From Sphingobacteriales bacterium (lineage in GTDB: Bacteria > Bacteroidota > Bacteroidia > Chitinophagales > Chitinophagaceae), in NCBI GenBank assembly GCA_947463665.1, contig CANHUD010000176.1:1-5409 (forward strand): a DNA stretch of 5,409 nt, written 5' to 3'. The notes under the pieces were generated by a model. The model saw only the letters and a program-made list of their open reading frames with translations. It did not search any database and was not told where the DNA came from. The first letter of the stretch is position 1, and the number at the start of each line of letters is the position of its first letter. Below are positions 1 to 5,409 of this stretch, in pieces. The position numbers and the translations under genes were made by a program.

Positions 1-54
1 TATGTAAATGGAACCAGCATCCCGGTGGATGGTGGCAGAACCGGCTCCATCTGA
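1..54 (+). CDS. C-terminal end of a short-chain dehydrogenase/reductase (partial)
   Basis: The window opens inside a reading frame that gives YVNGTSIPVDGGRTGSI and then a TGA stop at 52-54. The pattern G-[TS]-x-I-x-V-D-G-G near the C-terminus is the usual closing motif of classical NAD(P)-dependent short-chain dehydrogenases/reductases, where it forms the last strand of the Rossmann fold. The cofactor-binding Gly-rich motif and the Tyr-x-x-x-Lys catalytic pair would lie upstream, outside the window. The gene ends 15 bases before kynU on the same strand, so the two are probably co-transcribed. SDR genes are often found among kynurenine or 3-hydroxyanthranilate catabolic genes in Bacteroidota, so a role in that pathway is a reasonable inference, but the substrate cannot be read from 17 residues. 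Confidence 0.8.
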   Translation, partial: YVNGTSIPVDGGRTGSI

Positions 55-69
55 TCAATAATAAGCTGA

Positions 70-1296
70 ATGGATAGTAGTAGCACATATGCCCGACAAC
101 TGGATGCAGAGGATGTTCTGGCTCCTTTTCGCGACCGGTTCATCATTCCGCCCCATGGAGAAGCCTCTCAATGCTATTTTCTTGGTAACTCATTAGGCTT
201 GCAACCGCGTACTACAGCGTTGCATATTCAACGGGTGCTCGACCAGTGGGCTGCTCATGGAGTGGAGGCTTTTTTTCTGGGCAGCGATCCCTGGCTGGAG
301 TTGCATGAGCAGCTCGCGGGGCCAATGGCCCAACTGGTAGGAGCGAAACCTGCTGAGATCAGCATCATGAACCAACTGACGGTGAACCTTCATCTTTTAC
401 TGGTGAGCTTTTACCGACCCACTGGAAAAAGAATAAAGATTCTCTGTGAAAAAAAAGCCTTTCCCAGCGATCAGTACATGCTCGAAACCCATGTAAAGCA
501 TCTGGGCTTTGATCCGGAAGAAGTAATCGTAGAAGCCGCTGCAGAAGATATGCTGAACACCATTGAGCAACAGGCGGATGAACTCGCTCTTGTATTTCTC
601 GGTGGAATAAATTACTACACCGGACAGGTACTGGATATGCAGGCGATCACCGCCAAAGCCAGAAAGCATGCTATCCCTGTTGGATATGACCTGGCACACG
701 CCGCAGGAAACATTCCGCTCGATCTGCATGCATGGCAGGTGGATTTCGCCGCCTGGTGTACCTATAAGTATCTCAATGCAGGACCGGGGGCCGTAGGAGC
801 GGTGTTCATTCACGAGCGTCACCACCAGAATCCCGATCTCCACCGCTTCGCCGGCTGGTTCGGATACGAGAAAGCCACCCGCTTCCAGATGCAAAAAGGC
901 TTCAAACCGGTTCCCACTGCCGAAGGCTGGCAACTCTCCACGCCCTCCATCCTGCTCTATGCCTGTCTGCAGACTTCCCTCTCTATCTTTGAAGAAGCCG
1001 GCTGGGATCAGCTTCAGCAGAAACAACAACGCATGCAGGACTATCTCTGGCTGCTTCTCACAGACCTTCAGAAATTCAAACCCGCTTTCCAGATCCTCAC
1101 ACCGGAACACGAAAGAGGTGCCCAGCTCTCTCTCTATTTTCCGGAACGGGGCCGGGAGATCTATGATGACCTGATGCAACAGGGGTTCATTATCGACTGG
1201 CGGGAACCCAATGTTATCCGCCTCGCGCCAGTTCCTCTCTACAATACATTTACAGAGATCTGGCAATTTGCAACCGCATTAAAGAAATTACTATGA
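70..1296 (+). CDS. kynU: Kynureninase
   Basis: This cytosolic PLP enzyme cleaves L-kynurenine to anthranilate plus L-alanine, or 3-hydroxykynurenine to 3-hydroxyanthranilate plus L-alanine, in tryptophan catabolism and NAD-precursor synthesis. At 408 residues it is close to the usual bacterial length. Family motifs run in order: YFLGNSLGLQP near residue 36; MNQLTVNLHLLL near 99-110; FPSD at 131-134, near the cofactor ring; YTGQ near 180; DLAHA with Asp207 and His210, Asp207 being the expected partner of the PLP pyridine nitrogen; CTYKYLNAG with Lys233 as the Schiff-base lysine; GWFGYE; and the C-terminal NVIRLAPVPLYN. Nothing essential is missing. The ATG at 70 is preferred because the family's N-terminal 'LDAEDVLAPFRDRF' segment follows within about ten residues; no clear Shine-Dalgarno precedes it. 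The stop overlaps the pyrF start (ATGA). Codons in the last third end in C far more often than those at the start. Preference between kynurenine and its 3-hydroxy form cannot be read with certainty. Confidence 0.97.
   Translation: MDSSSTYARQLDAEDVLAPFRDRFIIPPHGEASQCYFLGNSLGLQPRTTALHIQRVLDQWAAHGVEAFFLGSDPWLELHEQLAGPMAQLVGAKPAEISIMNQLTVNLHLLLVSFYRPTGKRIKILCEKKAFPSDQYMLETHVKHLGFDPEEVIVEAAAEDMLNTIEQQADELALVFLGGINYYTGQVLDMQAITAKARKHAIPVGYDLAHAAGNIPLDLHAWQVDFAAWCTYKYLNAGPGAVGAVFIHERHHQNPDLHRFAGWFGYEKATRFQMQKGFKPVPTAEGWQLSTPSILLYACLQTSLSIFEEAGWDQLQQKQQRMQDYLWLLLTDLQKFKPAFQILTPEHERGAQLSLYFPERGREIYDDLMQQGFIIDWREPNVIRLAPVPLYNTFTEIWQFATALKKLL
1293..1296 (+). promoter_or_regulatory. ATGA stop-start overlap between kynU and pyrF
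   Basis: The four bases ATGA hold the pyrF start (1293-1295) and the kynU stop (1294-1296). Such overlaps usually allow translational coupling, in which ribosomes ending kynU restart on pyrF. The sequence just upstream (AAAGAAATTACT) is purine-rich but holds only a weak ribosome-binding site. That fits coupling, and also fits the general scarcity of Shine-Dalgarno sites in Bacteroidota. No Bacteroidota-type promoter (TTG at about -33, TAnnTTTG at about -7) is evident in front of pyrF. Confidence 0.7.
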
Positions 1297-2102
1297 ACCG
1301 ACAAGCACTCATACATCAGATAAAATCCAAAGGAACCTATCTCTGCGTTGGACTGGATACTGATCCGGAAAAAATCCCTGAATCCTTACTAGATCATCCG
1401 GATAGTATCTATGAATTCAACCGCCAGATCATTGATGCAACAATGGATCATTGCGTAAGCTATAAGATCAATACCGCATTTTATGAGGCGATGGGCGCCC
1501 GGGGTTGGGAGATCATGGAGAGAACGATAGCCCATATTCCTGCTACACATCTGATTATTGCCGATGCCAAGCGGGGAGATATCGGCAACACATCGGCCCA
1601 ATACGCCAAAGCTTTTTTTGCGACGATGAAAGCCGATGCCATCACCGTGGCGCCCTACATGGGGGAAGACAGCATCCGGCCGTTTCTGGAATACCCGGAT
1701 AAATGGACCATAGTACTCGGACTGACCTCCAACAAGGGCGCAGCTGATTTTGAATTACAGGACAGCGGCGGTCAGAAATTATACGAACGGGTTCTCGAGA
1801 CTGTCAGCCGCTGGGGGAGTCCGGAAAACCTGATGTTTGTAGTAGGGGCTACGCAGGCCGATGAATTTCTGAATATCCGTAAACTAGTTCCGGATCATTT
1901 TCTGCTCGTACCCGGTGTAGGTGCACAGGGTGGCAGCCTGGCCGAGATATCCGCCAAAGCGATGAACAAAGACATCGGCCTCCTCGTTAATGCAAGTCGG
2001 GCCGTTATCTATGCTTCCTCCGGAGCTGATTTTGCTGATCAGGCCCGCCAGGCTGCTGCTGCTTATCATGATGAAATGCGCCAATACCTGAATGGTTTTT
2101 AA
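1293..2102 (+). CDS. pyrF: Orotidine-5'-phosphate decarboxylase, type 2
   Basis: This cytosolic enzyme decarboxylates orotidine 5'-monophosphate to UMP, the last step of de novo pyrimidine synthesis. At 269 residues it fits the longer, mycobacterial-type (type 2) subfamily rather than the roughly 230-residue E. coli form. The TIM-barrel motifs are all present: VGLDTDPEKIP with Asp22; YKINTAFYEA with Lys58; the catalytic signature DAKRGDIGNT with Asp91, Lys93 and Asp96, which with Lys58 supplies the charged Lys-Asp-Lys-Asp network of this family; VPGVGAQGG, a phosphate-gripping loop; and NASRAVIYA with Arg236 as the expected phosphate-binding arginine. The gene looks intact. It starts inside the kynU stop codon and its own last codons overlap the next gene's first ATG, so it sits in the middle of a tight transcription unit. 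The link to kynU does not reflect a shared pathway that I know of. Confidence 0.97.
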   Translation: MNRQALIHQIKSKGTYLCVGLDTDPEKIPESLLDHPDSIYEFNRQIIDATMDHCVSYKINTAFYEAMGARGWEIMERTIAHIPATHLIIADAKRGDIGNTSAQYAKAFFATMKADAITVAPYMGEDSIRPFLEYPDKWTIVLGLTSNKGAADFELQDSGGQKLYERVLETVSRWGSPENLMFVVGATQADEFLNIRKLVPDHFLLVPGVGAQGGSLAEISAKAMNKDIGLLVNASRAVIYASSGADFADQARQAAAAYHDEMRQYLNGF

Positions 2103-3942
2103 AAAACAAATTCGTATGAGATCAATTTTCCTGTTGGCCGGAATCTGTCTGGCCGCTACGGTGTGTGGACAATCCACCCAAAAGCCTGTATTGCATGGAA
2201 AGAACTGGATGGCCATCACCGGTAAACCACTGGCGGCCACCGCCGGAGCCACTATTTTCAACCAGGGCGGAAATGCCGTGGATGCTTCCTGCGCCATGCT
2301 CGCAGCTACCTGTACGATGTGGGATGTGTTGAGCTGGGGAGGGGAAACACAGGCCATCATCTACAATCCTAAAACTAAAAAAGTAATTGTCATCAATGCA
2401 TTGGGTGTAGCGCCTACCGGTGCCACGCCAGAATTTTATAAAGGCAAGGGATTTGCTTATCCCCCGCAATACGGACCGCTGGCAGCAATCACTCCTGGTA
2501 CGCCCGGAGGACTTTGCTATATCCTGGCTGAATACGGTACGATGAGCCTGGAACAGGTCCTGAAACCCGCCATGGAACTGGCTTCTGGCTATCCGATCGA
2601 AGCACAGACTGCCAATTCCATAGAAGCCAATAAAGCGCGTATAAAAGAGTGGCCCTATTCGAAATCGGTATTCCTGCCGCATCTCGGACAAAAACGCGAA
2701 GCTCCTGAAGCCGGAGAGATTTTTGTACAACAGGATCTCTTCAACACGCTGGCCAAAATGGTGGAAGCAGAGAAAGCCGCACTGAAAAAAGGCAAATCGC
2801 GCAAAGAGGCTATCTATGCTGCGTACGATCGTTTTTACAAAGGAGATATTGCGAAAGAATTTGTACGAGGATGCCAGGAACAGGGCGGACTCATCACCGA
2901 AAAAGACCTGGCTACCTGGAAAGTACTGGAAGAAGAACCGCTGAAAGTAAACTACCGTGGTGTGGATGTGTACAAACTCCAGCAATGGACACAGGGTCCT
3001 ATGATGCTGCAGTCCCTGAACATGCTGGAACAGTTTGATCTTAAGTCGATGGGCTATAACTCCGCCAACTACATCCATACGATGTCACAGGTGCTGAACA
3101 TGACCTTTGCCGATCGCGATTTTTATTACGGAGATCCTTATTTTCCGCCAGCCGAACCCATGCAGGGACTGCTTTCCAAAGAATATGCGAAAGCAAGGGT
3201 TCTACAGATGAATAAAGAAAGAAACGATCCGAACACCAAACCAGGTGATCCTTATCCTTTTGAAGGAAAAAACAATCCATACCTGGATCTGCTGGAAAAA
3301 TTCGGTACGGCATCGGCGCAGCCCATCAACAAAGAATACCTTGATAATGTGTTTCTGGGAACAACATCTGTAGAAGCTGCGGATAAGGAAGGATGGGTAG
3401 TGTCAATGGTGCCGAGTGGAGGCTGGGTACCCGCCTGCATTGCCGGCAAAACCGGTGTGGGTATGAGCCAGCGGGCACAGAGCTTTGTACTGGATGCGGC
3501 ACTGAATCCGTTCAATGTGATCGAACCTGGGAAGCGGCCCAGGGTGACCTTAACGCCCGGACTGGCCATGAAAGAAGGAAAGCCGCTGATTGCCTTTGGT
3601 GTGCAGGGAGGTGATACACAGGATCAGAATCTGATCCAGTTTCTCGTAAATATGATCGATTTTGGCATGAATGTGCAGGAAGCCTGTGAAGCTGCCAACG
3701 TGAATACGTATCAGTATTATTTATCACTTGGTGATCAGGACCGGAAACCCAAACCGGGTAATCTGCTGATACAGGAAGACACACCACCCTGGGTGAAAAA
3801 GGAACTGATCCGAATGGGGTATAAACTGAGCACGGATGATCGAACTTCAGGGCCTATAAACGCAATTTATTTCGATTGGAAACATGGCTCCATGTGGGGC
3901 GGAAGTTCCAATCATGGAGAGGATTATGGAATAGGCTGGTAG
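2092..3942 (+). CDS. Gamma-glutamyltransferase-family protein, exported, with atypical substrate pocket
   Basis: This Ntn-hydrolase of the gamma-glutamyltransferase superfamily (616 residues) is expected to cut itself into large and small subunits. The N-terminus is a signal peptide: basic KKQIRMR, a hydrophobic core at about 11-24, then CGQS; the lipobox is poor because Val precedes Cys25, so periplasmic or outer-envelope location by ordinary export is more likely than lipidation. Family marks are GGNAVDA (59-65); GTT (423-425), where Thr424 is the expected nucleophile and new N-terminus after cleavage; PGKRPR (to 484); GVQGGDTQ (from 503), in place of the classical GSPGG; and DFGMNVQEA. The residues that hold glutamate in E. 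coli GGT look replaced: its Arg114 falls in N-A-L-G-V-A-P (102-108), its Asp433 near RAQSF (461-465), and Ser462-Ser463 become Val485-Thr486. Peptide, amide or acyl substrates are therefore possible. A second in-frame ATG at 2116 would remove the pyrF overlap, leave an intact signal peptide and follow an A-rich stretch; the true start may be either. Confidence 0.9.
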   Translation: MVFKKQIRMRSIFLLAGICLAATVCGQSTQKPVLHGKNWMAITGKPLAATAGATIFNQGGNAVDASCAMLAATCTMWDVLSWGGETQAIIYNPKTKKVIVINALGVAPTGATPEFYKGKGFAYPPQYGPLAAITPGTPGGLCYILAEYGTMSLEQVLKPAMELASGYPIEAQTANSIEANKARIKEWPYSKSVFLPHLGQKREAPEAGEIFVQQDLFNTLAKMVEAEKAALKKGKSRKEAIYAAYDRFYKGDIAKEFVRGCQEQGGLITEKDLATWKVLEEEPLKVNYRGVDVYKLQQWTQGPMMLQSLNMLEQFDLKSMGYNSANYIHTMSQVLNMTFADRDFYYGDPYFPPAEPMQGLLSKEYAKARVLQMNKERNDPNTKPGDPYPFEGKNNPYLDLLEKFGTASAQPINKEYLDNVFLGTTSVEAADKEGWVVSMVPSGGWVPACIAGKTGVGMSQRAQSFVLDAALNPFNVIEPGKRPRVTLTPGLAMKEGKPLIAFGVQGGDTQDQNLIQFLVNMIDFGMNVQEACEAANVNTYQYYLSLGDQDRKPKPGNLLIQEDTPPWVKKELIRMGYKLSTDDRTSGPINAIYFDWKHGSMWGGSSNHGEDYGIGW

Positions 3943-3952
3943 TAGCCAGATG

Positions 3953-3989
3953 AAAAAAGCCCGGGATTTACATGTTCCGGGCTTTTTTT
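3953..3989. terminator. Bidirectional intrinsic terminator between convergent genes
   Basis: Six A residues (3953-3958) lead into GCCCGGGA (3959-3966), an eight-base loop (3967-3974) and TTCCGGGC (3975-3982), followed by seven T residues (3983-3989). The stem has eight pairs including one G-T, or up to fourteen if the A and T tracts pair. Read on either strand it is a GC-rich hairpin followed by a T run. It starts 10 bases after the stop of the plus-strand gamma-glutamyltransferase-like gene and lies 8 bases past the stop of the minus-strand CNNM gene, so it can end both transcripts. Confidence 0.93.
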
Positions 3990-3997
3990 AAGATTTA

Positions 3998-5296
3998 TCA
4001 GGCCTCATCCATTTCATTCCTAAGTTGTTCGGATATTTTCACGAGCACTTTGTCGATTCGATGCCCATCCATATCCACAATCTCTACGTGGAAGCCCCTC
4101 CATTCGAAGAAATCCCCTGTGTGGGGAATACGCTCCAGTTCATGGAGAACAAATCCTGCCAGTGTATCGAATTCATGTTCGCCTTCGTTCATCCATTCGG
4201 TTTTATCAAACCGGCTTAAAAAGTCATAGAAGGGGATCTGTCCATCTATCAGGAACGTACCGTCTTCCCGCTCCACTACCTCATAATCCTGCACATCTTT
4301 TTGCGGGATATCTCCCACAATGGCCTCCAGGATATCATTGAGCGTGATCAGCCCCAGCATGGTACCGTATTCATCAACGATGAAACAGCTATGCGTCTGG
4401 GTTTCTTTAAACTGCTCCAGCAGCTGGTAGGGAGAATTATTCTCCGGTACGAACAGCGCAGGTTTCATGATCTCGATGAATTTCAGATTGTCTGGATTCA
4501 CATAGAGATCCTTAATAGACACAATGCCTTTGATATTATCGATGCTCTTATCGCAGATCGGATACACAGAATGGGGTTCTTTCAGGATCTTTTCTTTGAT
4601 ATCGGCTTCCGTGTCTTCCGTATCAAACCAGATGATATCGCTCCGGTGTGTCATAAGAGACGTTATGTTCCGGTCACCCAGATGAAAAACGCGTTCAATG
4701 ATCTCCTGTTCGGTTGCTTCAATGGCACCTGTTTCCGTACCCTCACTGATGATGGCCTTGATTTCATCTTCTGTGACCATGTTATCACGGGCCTGCATGT
4801 TGAAGATCCGAACGATCACATTGGTGGTACGGGTAAGCAGCCATACGAACGGATAGGTAATTCGGGTGACCAGCCGCATCGGAGAGGCAGCGAATTTGGC
4901 GATGGCTTCCGGAGCGGCCATGCCCACCCGTTTGGGTACGAGTTCTCCCAGCACCAGAGAAAGGAAGGTGACCAGGATCAGTACAAGTACCGTGGCAATT
5001 CCGTTGGCATAGGCAGCGAAAACAGGAAATTGGGTGAGCCAGACCTGCACATCGTCAATAATTTTATCACCCGAATAAATACCCGTCAGGATACCGATCA
5101 GTGTGATACCGATTTGTACAGTCGAAAGAAAATTATCGGGTTTATTGGCCAGCTCAAGTGCCGAACGTGCCTTGGAGTCACCTTTGTTGGCCTGGGATTC
5201 AAGACGCGCTTTCCGCGCAGACACCAGGGCGATTTCCGCCATGGAGAAAAAACCGTTTAACAGGATGAGTCCGATCAGGATCAGCAATTCATTCAT
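3998..5296 (-). CDS. CNNM/CBS/CorC-HlyC membrane protein (hemolysin family)
   Basis: This is an integral inner-membrane protein of the CorC/HlyC (CNNM-like) family, whose studied members handle Mg2+ or related divalent cations; the name 'hemolysin' is historical. The 432 residues match the usual length and domain order. The N-terminal CNNM (DUF21) domain spans about 1-190, with the family opening NGFFSMAEIALVSAR (14-28), hydrophobic segments at about 4-22, 57-75, 98-118 and 143-163, and the conserved GELVPKR at 117-123. An acidic linker (VTEDEIKAIISEG) leads to a CBS pair at about 211-265 and 275-335, with HSCFIVDEYGTMLGLIT and the DILEAIVGDI end of the second CBS; such pairs bind adenine nucleotides. 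The CorC_HlyC domain follows at about 345-425 (DGQIPFYDFL to RIDKVLVKI). The ATG at 5296 overlaps the stop of the upstream PAP2 gene as ATGA and has no Shine-Dalgarno, which suggests coupled translation. The gliding-associated GldE shares this architecture, but no gld neighbours are seen, so that name is not justified. Confidence 0.95.
   Translation of the reverse strand: MNELLILIGLILLNGFFSMAEIALVSARKARLESQANKGDSKARSALELANKPDNFLSTVQIGITLIGILTGIYSGDKIIDDVQVWLTQFPVFAAYANGIATVLVLILVTFLSLVLGELVPKRVGMAAPEAIAKFAASPMRLVTRITYPFVWLLTRTTNVIVRIFNMQARDNMVTEDEIKAIISEGTETGAIEATEQEIIERVFHLGDRNITSLMTHRSDIIWFDTEDTEADIKEKILKEPHSVYPICDKSIDNIKGIVSIKDLYVNPDNLKFIEIMKPALFVPENNSPYQLLEQFKETQTHSCFIVDEYGTMLGLITLNDILEAIVGDIPQKDVQDYEVVEREDGTFLIDGQIPFYDFLSRFDKTEWMNEGEHEFDTLAGFVLHELERIPHTGDFFEWRGFHVEIVDMDGHRIDKVLVKISEQLRNEMDEA
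5293..5296 (-). promoter_or_regulatory. ATGA stop-start overlap between the PAP2 gene and the CNNM gene
   Basis: On the minus strand the start codon of the CNNM gene (5296-5294) overlaps the TGA stop of the PAP2 gene (5295-5293). The preceding minus-strand bases CCCTCCCTGC are pyrimidine-rich and contain no Shine-Dalgarno sequence. Ribosomes arriving from the PAP2 frame are therefore the likely source of initiation. Confidence 0.7.
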
Positions 5297-5409
5297 GCAG
5301 GGAGGGCATCGCCCGTTTGGTGAAGAAATATGCGGGCAGCGGCATAGCCGAGTCCGCAGCCTAAAAGGGCACCGCCAAGGATATCAGCCGGGTAATGTAC
5401 GCCCACATA
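5293..5409 (-). CDS. C-terminal end of a PAP2-family (type 2 phosphatidic acid) phosphatase, partial
   Basis: Reading the minus strand from the window edge gives 38 codons and a TGA stop. It begins YVGVHYPADILGGALLG, which is the third signature of PAP2/acid phosphatases (SR-x5-H-x3-D, here from just after the SR). The His at residue 5 and Asp at residue 9 of the fragment are the nucleophilic His and its supporting Asp in this family. A hydrophobic Gly/Ala-rich helix (about residues 10-28) follows, as in membrane-bound members that dephosphorylate lipid phosphates such as phosphatidate or undecaprenyl diphosphate. The first two signatures, the start and the full length are outside the window, so the substrate cannot be named. 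The stop overlaps the CNNM gene's start, so the two membrane proteins are probably made from one transcript. Confidence 0.88.
   Translation of the reverse strand, partial: YVGVHYPADILGGALLGCGLGYAAARIFLHQTGDALPA

Noticed and set aside
397..1266. Minus-strand open frame (289 codons) opposite kynU
   Set aside because: It is fully antisense to kynureninase, has no family motif and is low in plausible structure. It is a shadow frame.
1255..1292. Possible Bacteroidota promoter in front of pyrF (a GCAATTTG element)
   Set aside because: The TA of the -7 TAnnTTTG consensus is missing and no TTG is suitably spaced upstream. The bases are fully explained as the end of kynU.
2167..2169. Lipoprotein signal at Cys25 of the gamma-glutamyltransferase-like protein
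   Set aside because: The residue before the Cys is Val, where a lipobox needs Gly, Ala or Ser, so ordinary signal-peptidase cleavage is more likely.
2122..3078. Minus-strand open frame (318 codons) opposite the gamma-glutamyltransferase-like gene
   Set aside because: It is antisense to a real gene, with repetitive Phe/Arg/His/Ser-rich composition and no domain.
3621..3637. Perfect inverted repeat GGATCAG-AAT-CTGATCC
   Set aside because: It lies within a conserved coding stretch (DQNLIQ) of the gamma-glutamyltransferase-like gene, has no T run and is no match to a known operator. It is probably a coding coincidence.
3972..4229. Small plus-strand frame beginning in the terminator and running antisense to the end of the CNNM gene
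   Set aside because: Its start lies inside the hairpin, and its Ser-rich translation mirrors the opposite coding strand. There is no ribosome-binding site or homology sign.
5090..5116. Near-direct repeat of GATACCGAT on the plus strand
   Set aside because: Two short copies inside the CNNM coding region encode the Ile/Gly-rich membrane segment (IGITLIGIL), so codon repetition explains them.
4301..5260. Long plus-strand open frame (319 codons) opposite the CNNM gene
   Set aside because: It lies wholly antisense to a gene with clear domain motifs, and its translation is rich in His, Arg, Asp and Phe with no recognisable domain. It is a codon-usage shadow.

Overview
This window looks like an ordinary chromosomal segment from a Bacteroidota bacterium. 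My best guess is the Chitinophagaceae or a related family, but no ribosomal or marker gene proves it. The grounds are a base composition near 50 % GC, start codons with little or no Shine-Dalgarno sequence, tightly packed genes, and the protein types: a kynureninase, a type 2 (mycobacterial-type) PyrF, an exported gamma-glutamyltransferase-like protein and a CNNM/CBS 'hemolysin family' protein. No mobile element, CRISPR array, tRNA, rRNA or riboswitch is visible. No stretch longer than about 60 bases lacks a gene.

Layout. The plus strand carries a compact run from 1 to 3942. It begins with the last 17 codons of a short-chain dehydrogenase/reductase (1-54). After 15 bases comes kynureninase kynU (70-1296), which overlaps orotidine-5'-phosphate decarboxylase pyrF (1293-2102) by ATGA. 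A secreted gamma-glutamyltransferase-family protein (2092-3942) then overlaps the end of pyrF. A strong hairpin flanked by A and T tracts (3953-3989) lies 10 bases past its stop and can terminate transcription in both directions. The minus strand carries a convergent pair: the 3' end of a PAP2-family phosphatase (5293-5409, cut by the window edge) and a full-length CNNM/CBS/CorC-HlyC membrane protein (3998-5296), again joined by an ATGA overlap.

How the genes work together. The SDR tail and kynU plausibly belong to a tryptophan/kynurenine catabolic or NAD-precursor block whose upstream part is outside the window. pyrF makes UMP, and its link to kynU looks like shared transcription and translational coupling rather than a shared pathway. 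The gamma-glutamyltransferase-like protein keeps the autoprocessing Thr-Thr pair but seems to have lost the residues that hold the glutamate moiety in classical GGT, so its substrate is open. The PAP2 and CNNM genes encode two membrane proteins that are probably co-expressed; the window does not show a shared job.

I found no convincing novel system here. The best lead is the altered substrate pocket of the gamma-glutamyltransferase-like protein.
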